From Streptomyces sp. NBC_01775 (GTDB lineage: Bacteria > Actinomycetota > Actinomycetes > Streptomycetales > Streptomycetaceae), in assembly GCF_035917675.1 (NCBI RefSeq), contig NZ_CP109104.1, positions 6,262,001 through 6,326,000 on the forward strand: a stretch of DNA of 64,000 nt, in the 5' to 3' direction. Each line of letters opens with the position of its first letter. Within the stretch, counting starts at the first letter, position 1. Position numbers and translations under genes: made by a program. Shown here piece after piece: positions 18,088 to 26,808 of this stretch. The notes under the pieces are model-generated. The model had not been told where the DNA came from. It saw only the letters and a list, made by a program, of their open reading frames with translations, and did not search any database.

Positions 18088-20343
18088 GTGACCAACATTC
18101 CAGAGACCGGACGGTCCTCGCGCGTCAACATCCGGCTGGTGGCCATCCAGATCCTGGTGATGTCGCTCCTGCTGACCCTCGGGGGGCGGCTTTGGTACCT
18201 CCAGATCCGCAACGGTGACGAGTACGAGAAGGAGGCGGCGGGCAACCACGTCCAGCAGGTCGTACAGCCCGCCGTGCGCGGCTCCATCCTCGACTCGCGC
18301 GGCGTGCCCATCGCCGACAACGAGACCCGGCTGGTCGTCTCCGCTTCCCGCACCGAGCTGATGAAGATGGACGACGACGGCAAGGCGGTACTCACCCGCC
18401 TCGCCAGGGTCTTGGGCATGTCGCCCAAGACGGTGCGCGAGAAGGTCAGACTCTGCGACGCCAAGACGAGCCAGCCCTGCTGGAACGGCTCGCCGTACCA
18501 GCCGATCCCCGTCACCGACGACGCCAAGCCCAAGCAGGCCCTGCAGATCCGCGAGCGTTCCGAGGACTTCCCCGGCATCACCGCCGAGCCCGCCGCCGTG
18601 CGCAGCTACCCCGCCCCCTACGGCGCCAACACCTCGCAGGCGCTGGGCTATCTCTCTCCCGTCAGCGACGAGGAGATCGAAAAGGCCAAGGACACCGACT
18701 CCCCGTTCCTGCCCGCCGACGAGATCGGCCGCTCCGGCCTTGAACGCTCGTACGACAGCAAGCTGCGCGGCAGCTCGGGCGTGACGCGCTACGAGGTCGA
18801 CAACCTCGGCCGGGTCATGGGCCGGGCCAAGAGCGACAAGGCCAAGCCCGGCTCCAACCTGGTCACCTCCATCGACTCCCGCGTCCAGGCCGTCGCCGAG
18901 AAGCAGCTCGACCAGGCGATGAAGGCGGCCCGCCACGAGTTCGACAAGAACACCGGGCGCAACTACAAGGCCGACGCCGGTGCCGTGGTCGTCATGGAGA
19001 ACAAGACCGGCCGGGTCGTGTCCATGGCCTCCAACCCCGAGTACGACCCCAACGCGTGGGTCGGCGGCATCTCCGGCAAGGAGTACGCCAAGCTCACCGG
19101 CAAGAAGTCCAACTACCCACTGCTGAACCGCTCGATCCAGAGCATCTCGGCGCCCGGCTCGATCTTCAAGGTGATCTCCACCTCGGCGGCGATCAAGGCC
19201 GGCTACTCCTTCAACGGCAACTACGACTGCGCCTCCTCGTACACTGTCGGCGGCCAGGTCTTCAAGAACTTCGAGTCCAAGGGCTACGGCAACATCAACC
19301 TCGGCCGCGCGCTGGAGGTCTCCTGCGACACCGTCTTCTACGACCTGGCGTACAAGCAGTGGAAGAAGGACGGCGGGAACCTCCCCAAGAAGGGCGCCAA
19401 GGACTGGTTCTACAAGACCGCGCACCAGTTCGGCCTCGGCAAGAAGACCAACGTCGACATTCCCAACGAGGTCGCGGGCCGCGTCCCGGACCGCAAGTGG
19501 AAGAAGGAGTACTGGGAGGCGAACAAGGACGCCTGGTGCAAGCAGGGCAAGGACCCCAAGGACTACGCGGGGAAGATCGCCAAGGAGAACTGCGTCTCCG
19601 GCATGAAGATGCGCGCCGGTGACAGCGTCAACTACTCCATCGGCCAGGGCGACACCCTCGTCACCCCGATACAGATGGCCAGCATCTACGGGGCGCTCGG
19701 CAACGGCGGGACCCTCTACGACCCCACCCTCGGCAAGGCGGTCGTCAGCCCCGACGGCAAGTCCGTCAAGGAGATCAAGCCCACCCCGCACGGCAAGCTG
19801 CCCCTGAACAAGAAGAGCCTCGGCCAGATGGACAAGGCCCTCCAGGGCGTGGCCACCCGGGGTTCGGCGGCCTGGCGGTTCGGCCAGGCAGGCTGGCCGC
19901 AGGACAAGATCAAGATGCGGGCCAAGACCGGTACGGCCGAGGTCGCCGGCAAGCAGACCACCTCCTGGCTGGCCACCTACACCGACGACTTCACGGTAGT
20001 GATGACGATGTCCCAGGGCGGTACGGGCTCCGGCGCCTCCGGGCCCGCCGTGCGCAAGATCTACGACGCGCTCTACGGCGTCGGCAAGGGCGGCGACATC
20101 GACAAGAAGAAGGCGCTGCTCCCCAAGCCCGAGGCCAAGCTGCCCAAGGTCGACAAGGACGGCACCATCGAGGCCCGCCGCGACAAGCAGTCGAAGGCCG
20201 AGGACGTCAAGCCGGACGCCGCCGAGTCCAAGACCCCCGACGGTCAGGCCGCACGCCGCGAGGACGAGCAGGACCAGCCGCAGCAGAACGCGGGCGGACA
20301 GGCGCGCAACGCGCGGGACCAGGCCGGAGGTGAGCGTCCGTGA
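18088..20343 (+). CDS. mrdA: class B penicillin-binding protein 2 (transpeptidase)
   Basis: The 751-aa protein cross-links peptidoglycan as the partner of RodA. It has an N-terminal transmembrane helix (about residues 10-32), the dimerisation domain and the transpeptidase domain. The active-site motifs are Ser358-x-x-Lys361 (SIFK), Ser513-Val-Asn515, and Lys613-Thr-Gly615. The charged C-terminal tail of about 90 residues is disordered. GTG at 18088 has AAGGAGG at 18070-18076. Its stop overlaps the GTG of rodA by 4 nt. Confidence 0.95.
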   Translation: MTNIPETGRSSRVNIRLVAIQILVMSLLLTLGGRLWYLQIRNGDEYEKEAAGNHVQQVVQPAVRGSILDSRGVPIADNETRLVVSASRTELMKMDDDGKAVLTRLARVLGMSPKTVREKVRLCDAKTSQPCWNGSPYQPIPVTDDAKPKQALQIRERSEDFPGITAEPAAVRSYPAPYGANTSQALGYLSPVSDEEIEKAKDTDSPFLPADEIGRSGLERSYDSKLRGSSGVTRYEVDNLGRVMGRAKSDKAKPGSNLVTSIDSRVQAVAEKQLDQAMKAARHEFDKNTGRNYKADAGAVVVMENKTGRVVSMASNPEYDPNAWVGGISGKEYAKLTGKKSNYPLLNRSIQSISAPGSIFKVISTSAAIKAGYSFNGNYDCASSYTVGGQVFKNFESKGYGNINLGRALEVSCDTVFYDLAYKQWKKDGGNLPKKGAKDWFYKTAHQFGLGKKTNVDIPNEVAGRVPDRKWKKEYWEANKDAWCKQGKDPKDYAGKIAKENCVSGMKMRAGDSVNYSIGQGDTLVTPIQMASIYGALGNGGTLYDPTLGKAVVSPDGKSVKEIKPTPHGKLPLNKKSLGQMDKALQGVATRGSAAWRFGQAGWPQDKIKMRAKTGTAEVAGKQTTSWLATYTDDFTVVMTMSQGGTGSGASGPAVRKIYDALYGVGKGGDIDKKKALLPKPEAKLPKVDKDGTIEARRDKQSKAEDVKPDAAESKTPDGQAARREDEQDQPQQNAGGQARNARDQAGGERP

Positions 20344-21539
20344 GCACGCGCGGCTTCTCTCTCGACGGCTACGGGCCGCGCAGACGTTCGACCTGGAGTC
20401 AGCTGACCGCACGGGACTCCCTCGTGTGGCGCATGGACTGGATCATGCTGCTGGCCGGGATCGCGCTGGCGGTCGTCGGCTCGCTGCTGGTCTACTCGGC
20501 CACCCGTAACCGCACCGAGCTGAACCAGGGCGACCCGCGGTACTTCCTGGTACGGCACGTCATCAGCCTGATCATCGGCCTCGCGCTGATGGGCGGCACC
20601 GTCTGGCTCGGCCACCGAAGGCTGCGCAGTGCCGTGCCGGTGCTCTACGGCGTCACCGTCCTGCTCGCCATCTGTGTCCTCACCCCGCTGGGCGCCACCA
20701 TCAACGGCTCCCGCGCCTGGCTGAACCTGGGCGGCGGATTCACCGTCCAGCCCGCCGAGTTCATCAAGATCACGGTGATCCTGGGCATGGCGATGCTGCT
20801 GGCCGCGAAGGTCGACGCCGGTGATCGCGACCATCCCGACCACCGCACCGTGATGCACGCGCTGGGCATGGCGGCGCTGCCGATAGTTGTCATCTTGCTG
20901 ATGCCCGACCTCGGCTCGGTGATGGTGCTGGTCGTCATCGTGCTCGCCGTCCTGCTGGCCTCCGGCGCCTCCAACCGCTGGATTCTCGGCCTCGGGCTGG
21001 CCGGGGCACTGGGCGCCGTGCTGATCTGGTCGCTCGGGGTGCTCGACGAGTACCAGATCAACCGCTTCGCGGCCTTCGCCAACCCCGCGCTCGACCCGGC
21101 GGGCGTCGGCTACAACACCAACCAGGCGCGGATCGCCATCGGTTCGGGCGGCCTGACCGGCAAGGGCCTGTTCGAGGGCACACAGACCACCGGACAGTTC
21201 GTGCCCGAGCAGCAGACGGACTTCGTCTTCACCGTCGCCGGTGAGGAGCTGGGCTTCGTCGGCGGCGGGCTCATCCTGCTGCTGCTGGGCATCGTCATCT
21301 GGCGGGCCTGCCGGATCGCGCGCGAGTCGAGCGAGCTGTACAGCACGATCGTCGCCTCCGGGGTCATCGCCTGGTTCGCCTTCCAGGCGTTCGAGAACAT
21401 CGGCATGACCCTCGGGATCATGCCCGTCGCCGGACTGCCGCTGCCGTTCGTCTCCTACGGCGGCACCTCGATGTTCGCGGTGTGGATCGCCTTGGGACTC
21501 CTCCAGTCGATCCGGACCCAGCGGCCCATAGCGGCCTGA
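20340..21539 (+). CDS. rodA: RodA/FtsW-family peptidoglycan glycosyltransferase
   Basis: The 399-aa SEDS protein has about ten transmembrane helices and polymerises lipid II. The conserved loop with GSGGLTGKG, GTQ and PEQQTDFVF (about residues 270-300) and the end segment GLPLPFVSYGG are the family hallmarks. The GTGA overlap with the preceding PBP gene points to production of the two enzymes in equal amounts. It is the last gene of the mre cluster. Confidence 0.95.
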   Translation: MSTRGFSLDGYGPRRRSTWSQLTARDSLVWRMDWIMLLAGIALAVVGSLLVYSATRNRTELNQGDPRYFLVRHVISLIIGLALMGGTVWLGHRRLRSAVPVLYGVTVLLAICVLTPLGATINGSRAWLNLGGGFTVQPAEFIKITVILGMAMLLAAKVDAGDRDHPDHRTVMHALGMAALPIVVILLMPDLGSVMVLVVIVLAVLLASGASNRWILGLGLAGALGAVLIWSLGVLDEYQINRFAAFANPALDPAGVGYNTNQARIAIGSGGLTGKGLFEGTQTTGQFVPEQQTDFVFTVAGEELGFVGGGLILLLLGIVIWRACRIARESSELYSTIVASGVIAWFAFQAFENIGMTLGIMPVAGLPLPFVSYGGTSMFAVWIALGLLQSIRTQRPIAA

Positions 21540-21544
21540 TACGT

Positions 21545-21563
21545 CCATCCCGTCGCGGGGTGG
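21545..21563 (+). terminator. hairpin downstream of rodA
   Basis: CCATCCCG (21545-21552) pairs with CGGGGTGG (21556-21563), one G-U pair, with a TCG loop, 6 bp past the rodA stop. Confidence 0.6.
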
Positions 21564-21587
21564 TCTGTCCGGAATTGCCCTTCCCGC

Positions 21588-21668
21588 ATGCTGGATGTCG
21601 TGCGGGAGATCGAGCGGAAGTACGAGCCGGAGATCACGCGCACGACCGGAGCGGGGCTCACCCGTTAG
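21588..21668 (+). pseudogene. possible remnant of a CYTH-domain gene
   Basis: A 26-codon frame starts ATG at 21588 and ends TAG at 21666. Its beginning, MLDVVREIERKYEPE, resembles the ExExK start of CYTH (adenylate cyclase/thiamine triphosphatase fold) proteins, which in actinomycetes often begin with REIERKYE. Nothing of the rest of the domain follows. It may be the 5' stump of a deleted gene, or a chance similarity in the leader of the next gene; the match is short. Confidence 0.25.
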
Positions 21669-21740
21669 GCTGGACGACTGGCCCTGTCCTCCCCTGACGC
21701 CCGCCCGGCGTGGGGTGCCCCCAACGAAAGCGCGCCTGAG

Positions 21741-23666
21741 ATGCCCGTCGAGTCGGTCTTCCCGCAGCTAGAGGCCCTCCTCCCGCACGTCCAGAAGCCG
21801 ATCCAGTACGTCGGCGGGGAGCTGAACTCCACCGTGAAGGAGTGGGACGAGACCGACGTCCGCTGGGCGCTGATGTACCCGGACGCGTACGAGGTCGGCC
21901 TCCCCAACCAGGGCGTCATGATCCTCTACGAGGTGCTCAACGAGCGCGAGGGCGTGCTCGCCGAGCGCACGTACAGCGTGTGGCCGGACCTGGAAGCGCT
22001 GATGCGGGAGCACCAGGTTCCGCAGTTCACCGTGGACGCCCACCGCCCCGTCGGCGCCTTCGACGTCCTCGGCGTCTCCTTCTCCACCGAGCTGGGCTAC
22101 ACCAATCTCCTCACCGCGCTCGAACTGTCCTGCATCCCGCTCGAGTCGAAGGACCGCACCGAGGATCACCCGATCGTGATGGCGGGCGGCCACGCGGCGT
22201 TCAACCCGGAGCCGGTGGCCGACTTCATCGACGTCGCCGTGATCGGCGACGGCGAGCAGGCCGTGCTGGAGGTCACCGAGATCATCCGCGCCTGGAAGGC
22301 CGAGGGCCGGCCCGGCGGGCGCGACGAGCTGCTGCTGCGCCTCGCGAAGACCGGCGGGGTGTACGTCCCGCGCTTCTACGACGTCGAGTATCTGGCGGAC
22401 GGCCGCATCTCCCGCGTCGTCCCCAACCGTTCCGGCGTGCCGTGGCGCGTCAGCAAGCACACGGTCATGGACCTGGACGAGTGGCCGTACCCCAAGCAGC
22501 CGCTGGTGCCGCTGGCCGAGACCGTGCACGAGCGGATGTCCGTGGAGATCTTCCGCGGCTGCACGCGCGGCTGCCGCTTCTGCCAGGCGGGCATGATCAC
22601 CCGTCCGGTGCGCGAGCGCTCGATCACCGGCATCGGCGAGATGGTCGACAAGGGCCTGAAGAGCACCGGCTTCGAAGAGGTCGGCCTGCTCTCCCTCTCC
22701 TCCGCCGACCACAGCGAGATCGGCGACATCGCCAAGGGCCTGGCCGACCGCTACGAGGAGGACAAGGTCGGTCTCTCGCTGCCCTCCACCCGCGTGGACG
22801 CCTTCAACATCGACCTGGCCAACGAGCTGACCCGCAACGGCCGCCGCTCCGGCCTCACCTTCGCCCCCGAGGGCGGCAGCGAGCGCATCCGGAAGGTCAT
22901 CAACAAGATGGTCTCCGAGGAGGACCTGATCCGTACGGTGGCCACCGCGTACGGAAACGGCTGGCGTCAGGTGAAGCTCTACTTCATGTGCGGTCTGCCC
23001 ACCGAGACCGACGAGGACGTCCTCCAGATCGGCGACATGGCCATCAACGTCATCGCCAAGGGCCGCGAGGTCGCCGGGTCCAACGACATCCGCTGCACCG
23101 TCTCCATCGGCGGCTTCGTCCCCAAGCCGCACACCCCCTTCCAGTGGGCGCCGCAGCTGTCCGCCGAGGAGACCGACGCGCGCCTGGCCAAGCTGCGCGA
23201 GAAGATCCGCGGCGACAAGAAGTACGGCCGCTCCATCGGCTTCCGCTACCACGACGGCAAGCCCGGCATCGTCGAGGGCCTGCTCTCCCGTGGCGACCGC
23301 CGGATCGGCGCGGTCATCCGTGAGGTCTACGAGCGCGGCGGGCGCTTCGACGGCTGGCGCGAGTACTTCTCCTACGACCTGTGGATGGAGTGCGCCGCCA
23401 AGGCCCTGCCCCCGCAGGGAGTCGACGTCGACTGGTACACCACGCGCGAGCGCTCCTACGAGGAGGTCCTCCCCTGGGACCACCTCGACTCCGGTCTCGA
23501 CAAGGACTGGCTCTGGGAGGACTGGCAGGACGCCCTCGACGAGACCGAGGTCCCCGACTGCCGCTGGGACCCCTGCTTCGACTGCGGCGTGTGTCCTCAG
23601 CTCGACCTCGATATCCAGGTCGGGCCGACGGGGAAGAAGCTGCTGCCGCTGTCGGTCGTGAAGTAG
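21741..23666 (+). CDS. B12-binding-type radical SAM protein, TIGR03960 family
   Basis: The 641-aa protein has an N-terminal cobalamin-binding-like region (about 40-210), then a radical SAM domain with the iron-sulfur ligands Cys274, Cys278 and Cys281 (CTRGCRFC). The C-terminus adds a second cluster-like set, Cys612, Cys615 and Cys618. I recognise it as the TIGR03960 family, which normally sits beside or is fused to the DUF2344 protein found here at 25720. The reaction is unknown; neighbourhood with RNase E/G, L21 and L27 suggests RNA or ribosome modification. A -10-like TAGGCT lies at 21666-21671. Confidence 0.92.
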   Translation: MPVESVFPQLEALLPHVQKPIQYVGGELNSTVKEWDETDVRWALMYPDAYEVGLPNQGVMILYEVLNEREGVLAERTYSVWPDLEALMREHQVPQFTVDAHRPVGAFDVLGVSFSTELGYTNLLTALELSCIPLESKDRTEDHPIVMAGGHAAFNPEPVADFIDVAVIGDGEQAVLEVTEIIRAWKAEGRPGGRDELLLRLAKTGGVYVPRFYDVEYLADGRISRVVPNRSGVPWRVSKHTVMDLDEWPYPKQPLVPLAETVHERMSVEIFRGCTRGCRFCQAGMITRPVRERSITGIGEMVDKGLKSTGFEEVGLLSLSSADHSEIGDIAKGLADRYEEDKVGLSLPSTRVDAFNIDLANELTRNGRRSGLTFAPEGGSERIRKVINKMVSEEDLIRTVATAYGNGWRQVKLYFMCGLPTETDEDVLQIGDMAINVIAKGREVAGSNDIRCTVSIGGFVPKPHTPFQWAPQLSAEETDARLAKLREKIRGDKKYGRSIGFRYHDGKPGIVEGLLSRGDRRIGAVIREVYERGGRFDGWREYFSYDLWMECAAKALPPQGVDVDWYTTRERSYEEVLPWDHLDSGLDKDWLWEDWQDALDETEVPDCRWDPCFDCGVCPQLDLDIQVGPTGKKLLPLSVVK

Positions 23667-23687
23667 CCGCTCGGCAAGCGCCATGAA

Positions 23688-23721
23688 CCCCCGGTGTCCC
23701 TCCAAGGGAGGACACCGGGGG
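23688..23721 (+). terminator. hairpin terminator between convergent genes
   Basis: CCCCCGGTGTCC (23688-23699) pairs perfectly with GGACACCGGGGG (23710-23721). It ends the radical SAM transcript and probably that of the secreted protein on the other strand. Confidence 0.8.
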
Positions 23722-23776
23722 CCCGATTCAGGGGCGGTTCAAGGCGCGGACCGCGCGGCCGGTGGGGGAAGAGCCG

Positions 23777-24148
23777 TCAGGCTCCCTCACCCTGGTCCTG
23801 CTCGGAACCCTCGACCTCGATGGGAAGGGTGTTGCCCTTGCCCTTGACGTGGGTCTTGATGTCACCGGTCGAGATCGCCTCGTTCTGGGCTTCCGTCTTG
23901 ATGTCCCTTGAGTTCTTGGTGAGGTTGGCCGACTGGTCGCCGGGGCCGCTCTCGTCCGCGAACAGCGCGTCTCCGAGGATGAGGTAGTAGTTGTTGGAAG
24001 CCCCCCGGTGCGGGAAGGAGGGCGAGGAGACGGGGTGCGCGGCCTTCTCCGCCTTGCCTACTGGGGCGGCCGACGCCGTCGGGACGGCGAACGCGGCGAT
24101 GCCGATGGCCGCCACTACGGTCGCTGCGGCGCGCGAGAGGTTCTTCAT
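23777..24148 (-). CDS. small secreted protein of unknown function (123 aa)
   Basis: A classical signal peptide, MKNLSRAAATVVAAIGIAAF, ends with the cleavage site TASA-AP at residues 24-29. The mature part of about 96 residues is polar and has no cysteine, with asparagine-rich segments (GASNNYYLILGD) and an acidic end. GAGGATC just upstream favours this ATG over in-frame ones further out. I do not recognise the family. It is a minus-strand insertion between the radical SAM gene and its usual partner. Confidence 0.7.
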   Translation of the reverse strand: MKNLSRAAATVVAAIGIAAFAVPTASAAPVGKAEKAAHPVSSPSFPHRGASNNYYLILGDALFADESGPGDQSANLTKNSRDIKTEAQNEAISTGDIKTHVKGKGNTLPIEVEGSEQDQGEGA

Positions 24149-24430
24149 CGGATCCTCGGCTTTCATGACTTGAGGCTTGTCATCCTGGTGGGATTCGACT
24201 CCACAGTTCCCCGGAGCCGGCCTGCCTCTCGGCCGACGGAGAGTGTTCACCGCTTCGAGCGGTGAGACAGGCCATCCGGCGGCTCGGATGTGTCGAGTGC
24301 CGCACCGAGGCCCACAGGTGGCCCTTCGCCGAGGTTGAGCCGCCGGGAACCAGCCCGATGACGAATTCCGTTACCGGATCCCCACATCCTGAGCTGAACC
24401 GCTGGATCCAGCTCCCTCGTCACTTCAGCA
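24149..24430. other. 282-bp divergent intergenic region
   Basis: The gap separates the secreted protein gene (-) from the repeat protein gene (+). It contains a small hairpin, CACCGCT (24248-24254) with AGCGGTG (24258-24264), and no gene. Promoters for both sides should lie here, but none is clear. Confidence 0.5.
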
Positions 24431-25561
24431 GTGAACGCCTATCAGCCACGCCATGGCGCGACCACCCGCACGCGAGAACCAGAAGGGTGTCTGACGGCCG
24501 CGATCCGGCTGCCGGTGCGGATCGTGATGTTCGTGCTGGTGCTGCCGGTGCGGATGGTGTGGGACGCGCTGGTGATCGCCGGGCGGGCGGTGCGGCGGGG
24601 CGTGCTGGTGCCGCTGGGCCGCGGGCTGGCCTGGCTCGGGCGCACATTCGTGGTCACGCCGCTGGTCTGGGCCGGCCGTGGGCTGGCCTGGGCGGGGCGG
24701 ACGCTGGTGGCCGCGCCGCTCGGCTGGATCTGGCGCAGCGTGCTCGTGCCCGTCGGGCGGGGTCTCGGCGCGGTGCTGGCGTGGACGGGCAAGGCCCTCT
24801 TGTGGGTGGCCAAGGCGCTGTTCTTCTGGCCGTGGGCCGCGCTGTGGCGCTATGTGCTGGCTCCGGTGGGGCGGGGGCTCGCCGTGGCGGTGGCGCTGCT
24901 CGTCCGTGTTCTGCTGGTGACCCCGCTGACCTGGATCCACGCCCAGCTCCTGGCCCCCCTCGGACGGGGGATCGCGGTGGCTCTCGCCTGGCTGTGGCGG
25001 TACCTGGTCGTCGCGCCGCTCAGCGGTGTCCACCGGTACGTGCTGACCCCGCTCGGCCACGCGGTGGCCGCCGTCGTACGCGGCACCGGGGCCGCCCTCG
25101 CCTGGCTGGGCCGGTATCTGCTGGTCGTACCGGTGCTGGCCGTCCACCGCTGGGTGCTCGTACCACTGGGACGGGGCCTGGCCGTGGTCGCGCGGGAGAC
25201 GGCCGACGCCGTGGTGATCGCCTGGAAGACGGCGGGCCGCGTGACCCGCTCGGTCTTCGGCTTCCTCGGGCGGGTGCTGCGCTTCGTCGGGCGGGTGCTC
25301 CGCGCGCTGCTGGTGACCCCCTTCGTGTGGGTGTGGCAGCAGTTGGTGGCCCCTGTCGGACGTGCGGTACGTGACCACCTCTGGCGCCCTTTCGCGAGTG
25401 GCCTGCGGGCGGCGGGGCGCTCCGTGCGCGCGGCGCTCTCGTCCGCGAGGGCATCGGTTCGCGCCACGCGGGCAGAGATACGGCGTGCGTGTCTTTCGGC
25501 GTTTGGCGCGCCCCGCACTCAAGAGCGGGAGCGGCTGCCGGAAGGCCGCCGCGTACCCTAG
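24431..25561 (+). CDS. hydrophobic repeat protein of unknown function (376 aa)
   Basis: The protein is almost wholly built of hydrophobic/arginine segments. The motif VLxPLGR or a close variant recurs at residues 58, 104, 142, 173, 204, 242 and 305, at spacings of 31, 38, 46 and 63. It alternates with segments such as LLVTPLTW and YLVVAPLSG. Such arginine-studded amphipathic repeats suggest membrane association. The GTG start lacks a Shine-Dalgarno; a CTG at about 24491 behind AGAAGGG is an alternative. The arginine-rich C-terminus of about 60 residues is soluble. No known domain is recognised. Confidence 0.7.
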   Translation: MNAYQPRHGATTRTREPEGCLTAAIRLPVRIVMFVLVLPVRMVWDALVIAGRAVRRGVLVPLGRGLAWLGRTFVVTPLVWAGRGLAWAGRTLVAAPLGWIWRSVLVPVGRGLGAVLAWTGKALLWVAKALFFWPWAALWRYVLAPVGRGLAVAVALLVRVLLVTPLTWIHAQLLAPLGRGIAVALAWLWRYLVVAPLSGVHRYVLTPLGHAVAAVVRGTGAALAWLGRYLLVVPVLAVHRWVLVPLGRGLAVVARETADAVVIAWKTAGRVTRSVFGFLGRVLRFVGRVLRALLVTPFVWVWQQLVAPVGRAVRDHLWRPFASGLRAAGRSVRAALSSARASVRATRAEIRRACLSAFGAPRTQERERLPEGRRVP

Positions 25562-25719
25562 GCAGAAGGATCATCCGCACAAACGCACAACGTGTGCCAG
25601 GCCGCCGCCAGCCCCGAGGGCGCGGAGCCGGGCCGCCCGTGCGGACTTCCGTCTTCGTACACGTCCTGTCAACGAAGGGTGGCCGCCCCGCGTGCCGCCC
25701 GGCACCGAGGAGAGAACCA

Positions 25720-26562
25720 CTGGGCAAGCGACAGCCCGAAGGTCCGCCGCCCGCACCCGTCGTGCAGCGTGTCCGTCTGCGCTACACGAAGCGAGGCCGC
25801 CTTCGGTTCACCAGCCACCGCGACTTCCAGCGCGCCTTCGAAAGAGCACTGCGCCGGGCCGAGGTGCCCATGGCGTACTCCGCCGGCTTCACCCCGCACC
25901 CCCGCGTCTCCTACGCCAACGCCGCCCCCACCGGCACCGGCAGTGAGGCCGAGTACCTGGAGATCGCCCTCGCCCAGCGCCGCGAGCCGTCCGAGCTGTG
26001 CACGCTGCTCGACGCGTTCATGCCCGCCGGGCTCGACATCGTCGACACCGTCGAGGCTCACGGCTCCGACTTCAGCGACCGCCTCCAGGCATCCGAATGG
26101 GAGCTGAGGCTCGACGGCGTCACCCCCGAGGAGGCCGCCGGCGCCGTCGGTACGTTCCTCGCGGCCGAGACCGTCGAGGTGAAACGCCAGACCAAGAAGG
26201 GCATCCGCACCTTCGACGCGCGCGCCGCCGTCCTCGCGCTCACCGCCGCCGCACCCGCCGCCGACGAGGACCCGGCAGCCTGGGCCGATAGGCCCGGCGC
26301 CCCCGCCTGTGCGATACTGCGGCTGGTAGTACAGCACGTGACACCTGCCGTACGACCCGACGACGTCCTGTCCGGTCTCCGCGCTACGGCCGACCTGGCG
26401 CCGCCGGTCCCCCCAGGGGTGACCAGGCTGGCGCAGGGGCCGCTCGATGAGGAGACAGGCACGGTGACCGACCCGTTCGCGCCTGACCGCGACGCGTTCC
26501 CCGGACCCACGGGCCCGGGAGATCTTCCCAGCGTCGCGACGGCTCGGGGCGGCACCGCGTAG
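25720..26562 (+). CDS. DUF2344 (TIGR03936) protein, partner of the radical SAM enzyme
   Basis: The family core begins VQRVRLRYTKRGRLRFTSHRD and includes AYSAGFTPHPRVSYANAAPTG, both family signatures. The best start is CTG at 25720 (LGKRQPEGPPPAP), because GAGGAGAG lies at 25707-25714, about 6 nt away; GTG at 25762 has no ribosome binding site. The protein is 280 aa with a loose, acidic C-terminal end. In other bacteria it is fused or adjacent to the TIGR03960 protein, here 2 kb upstream. The function is unknown. Confidence 0.88.
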   Translation: MGKRQPEGPPPAPVVQRVRLRYTKRGRLRFTSHRDFQRAFERALRRAEVPMAYSAGFTPHPRVSYANAAPTGTGSEAEYLEIALAQRREPSELCTLLDAFMPAGLDIVDTVEAHGSDFSDRLQASEWELRLDGVTPEEAAGAVGTFLAAETVEVKRQTKKGIRTFDARAAVLALTAAAPAADEDPAAWADRPGAPACAILRLVVQHVTPAVRPDDVLSGLRATADLAPPVPPGVTRLAQGPLDEETGTVTDPFAPDRDAFPGPTGPGDLPSVATARGGTA

Positions 26563-26808
26563 GAACCGCCGCCGAACGAAGCGCCGCCGCTGTCGCACGC
26601 CAGGGAGCCACCCGGGCCGCTGTACGGCAGGCGAGCGCACAGACCAGCAGACTTTCGCCGTAGCCGGCCCGGGACAAGGGCCCGGAACCGGCGAGTGAGA
26701 CAACAGCTCCCGCGCGGCGCCCGCGCCCCGGAGAGCGTTCCGCCCCAGGCGGACCGCCCCGGACCGAACGAGCGCGGCGCCCGGGAGCGTGACGGGAGAA
26801 CCGCCCGC

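Noticed and set aside
21768..23705. Long open frame opposite the radical SAM gene
   Set aside because: Same antisense effect; no domain, and the plus strand carries clear cysteine motifs.
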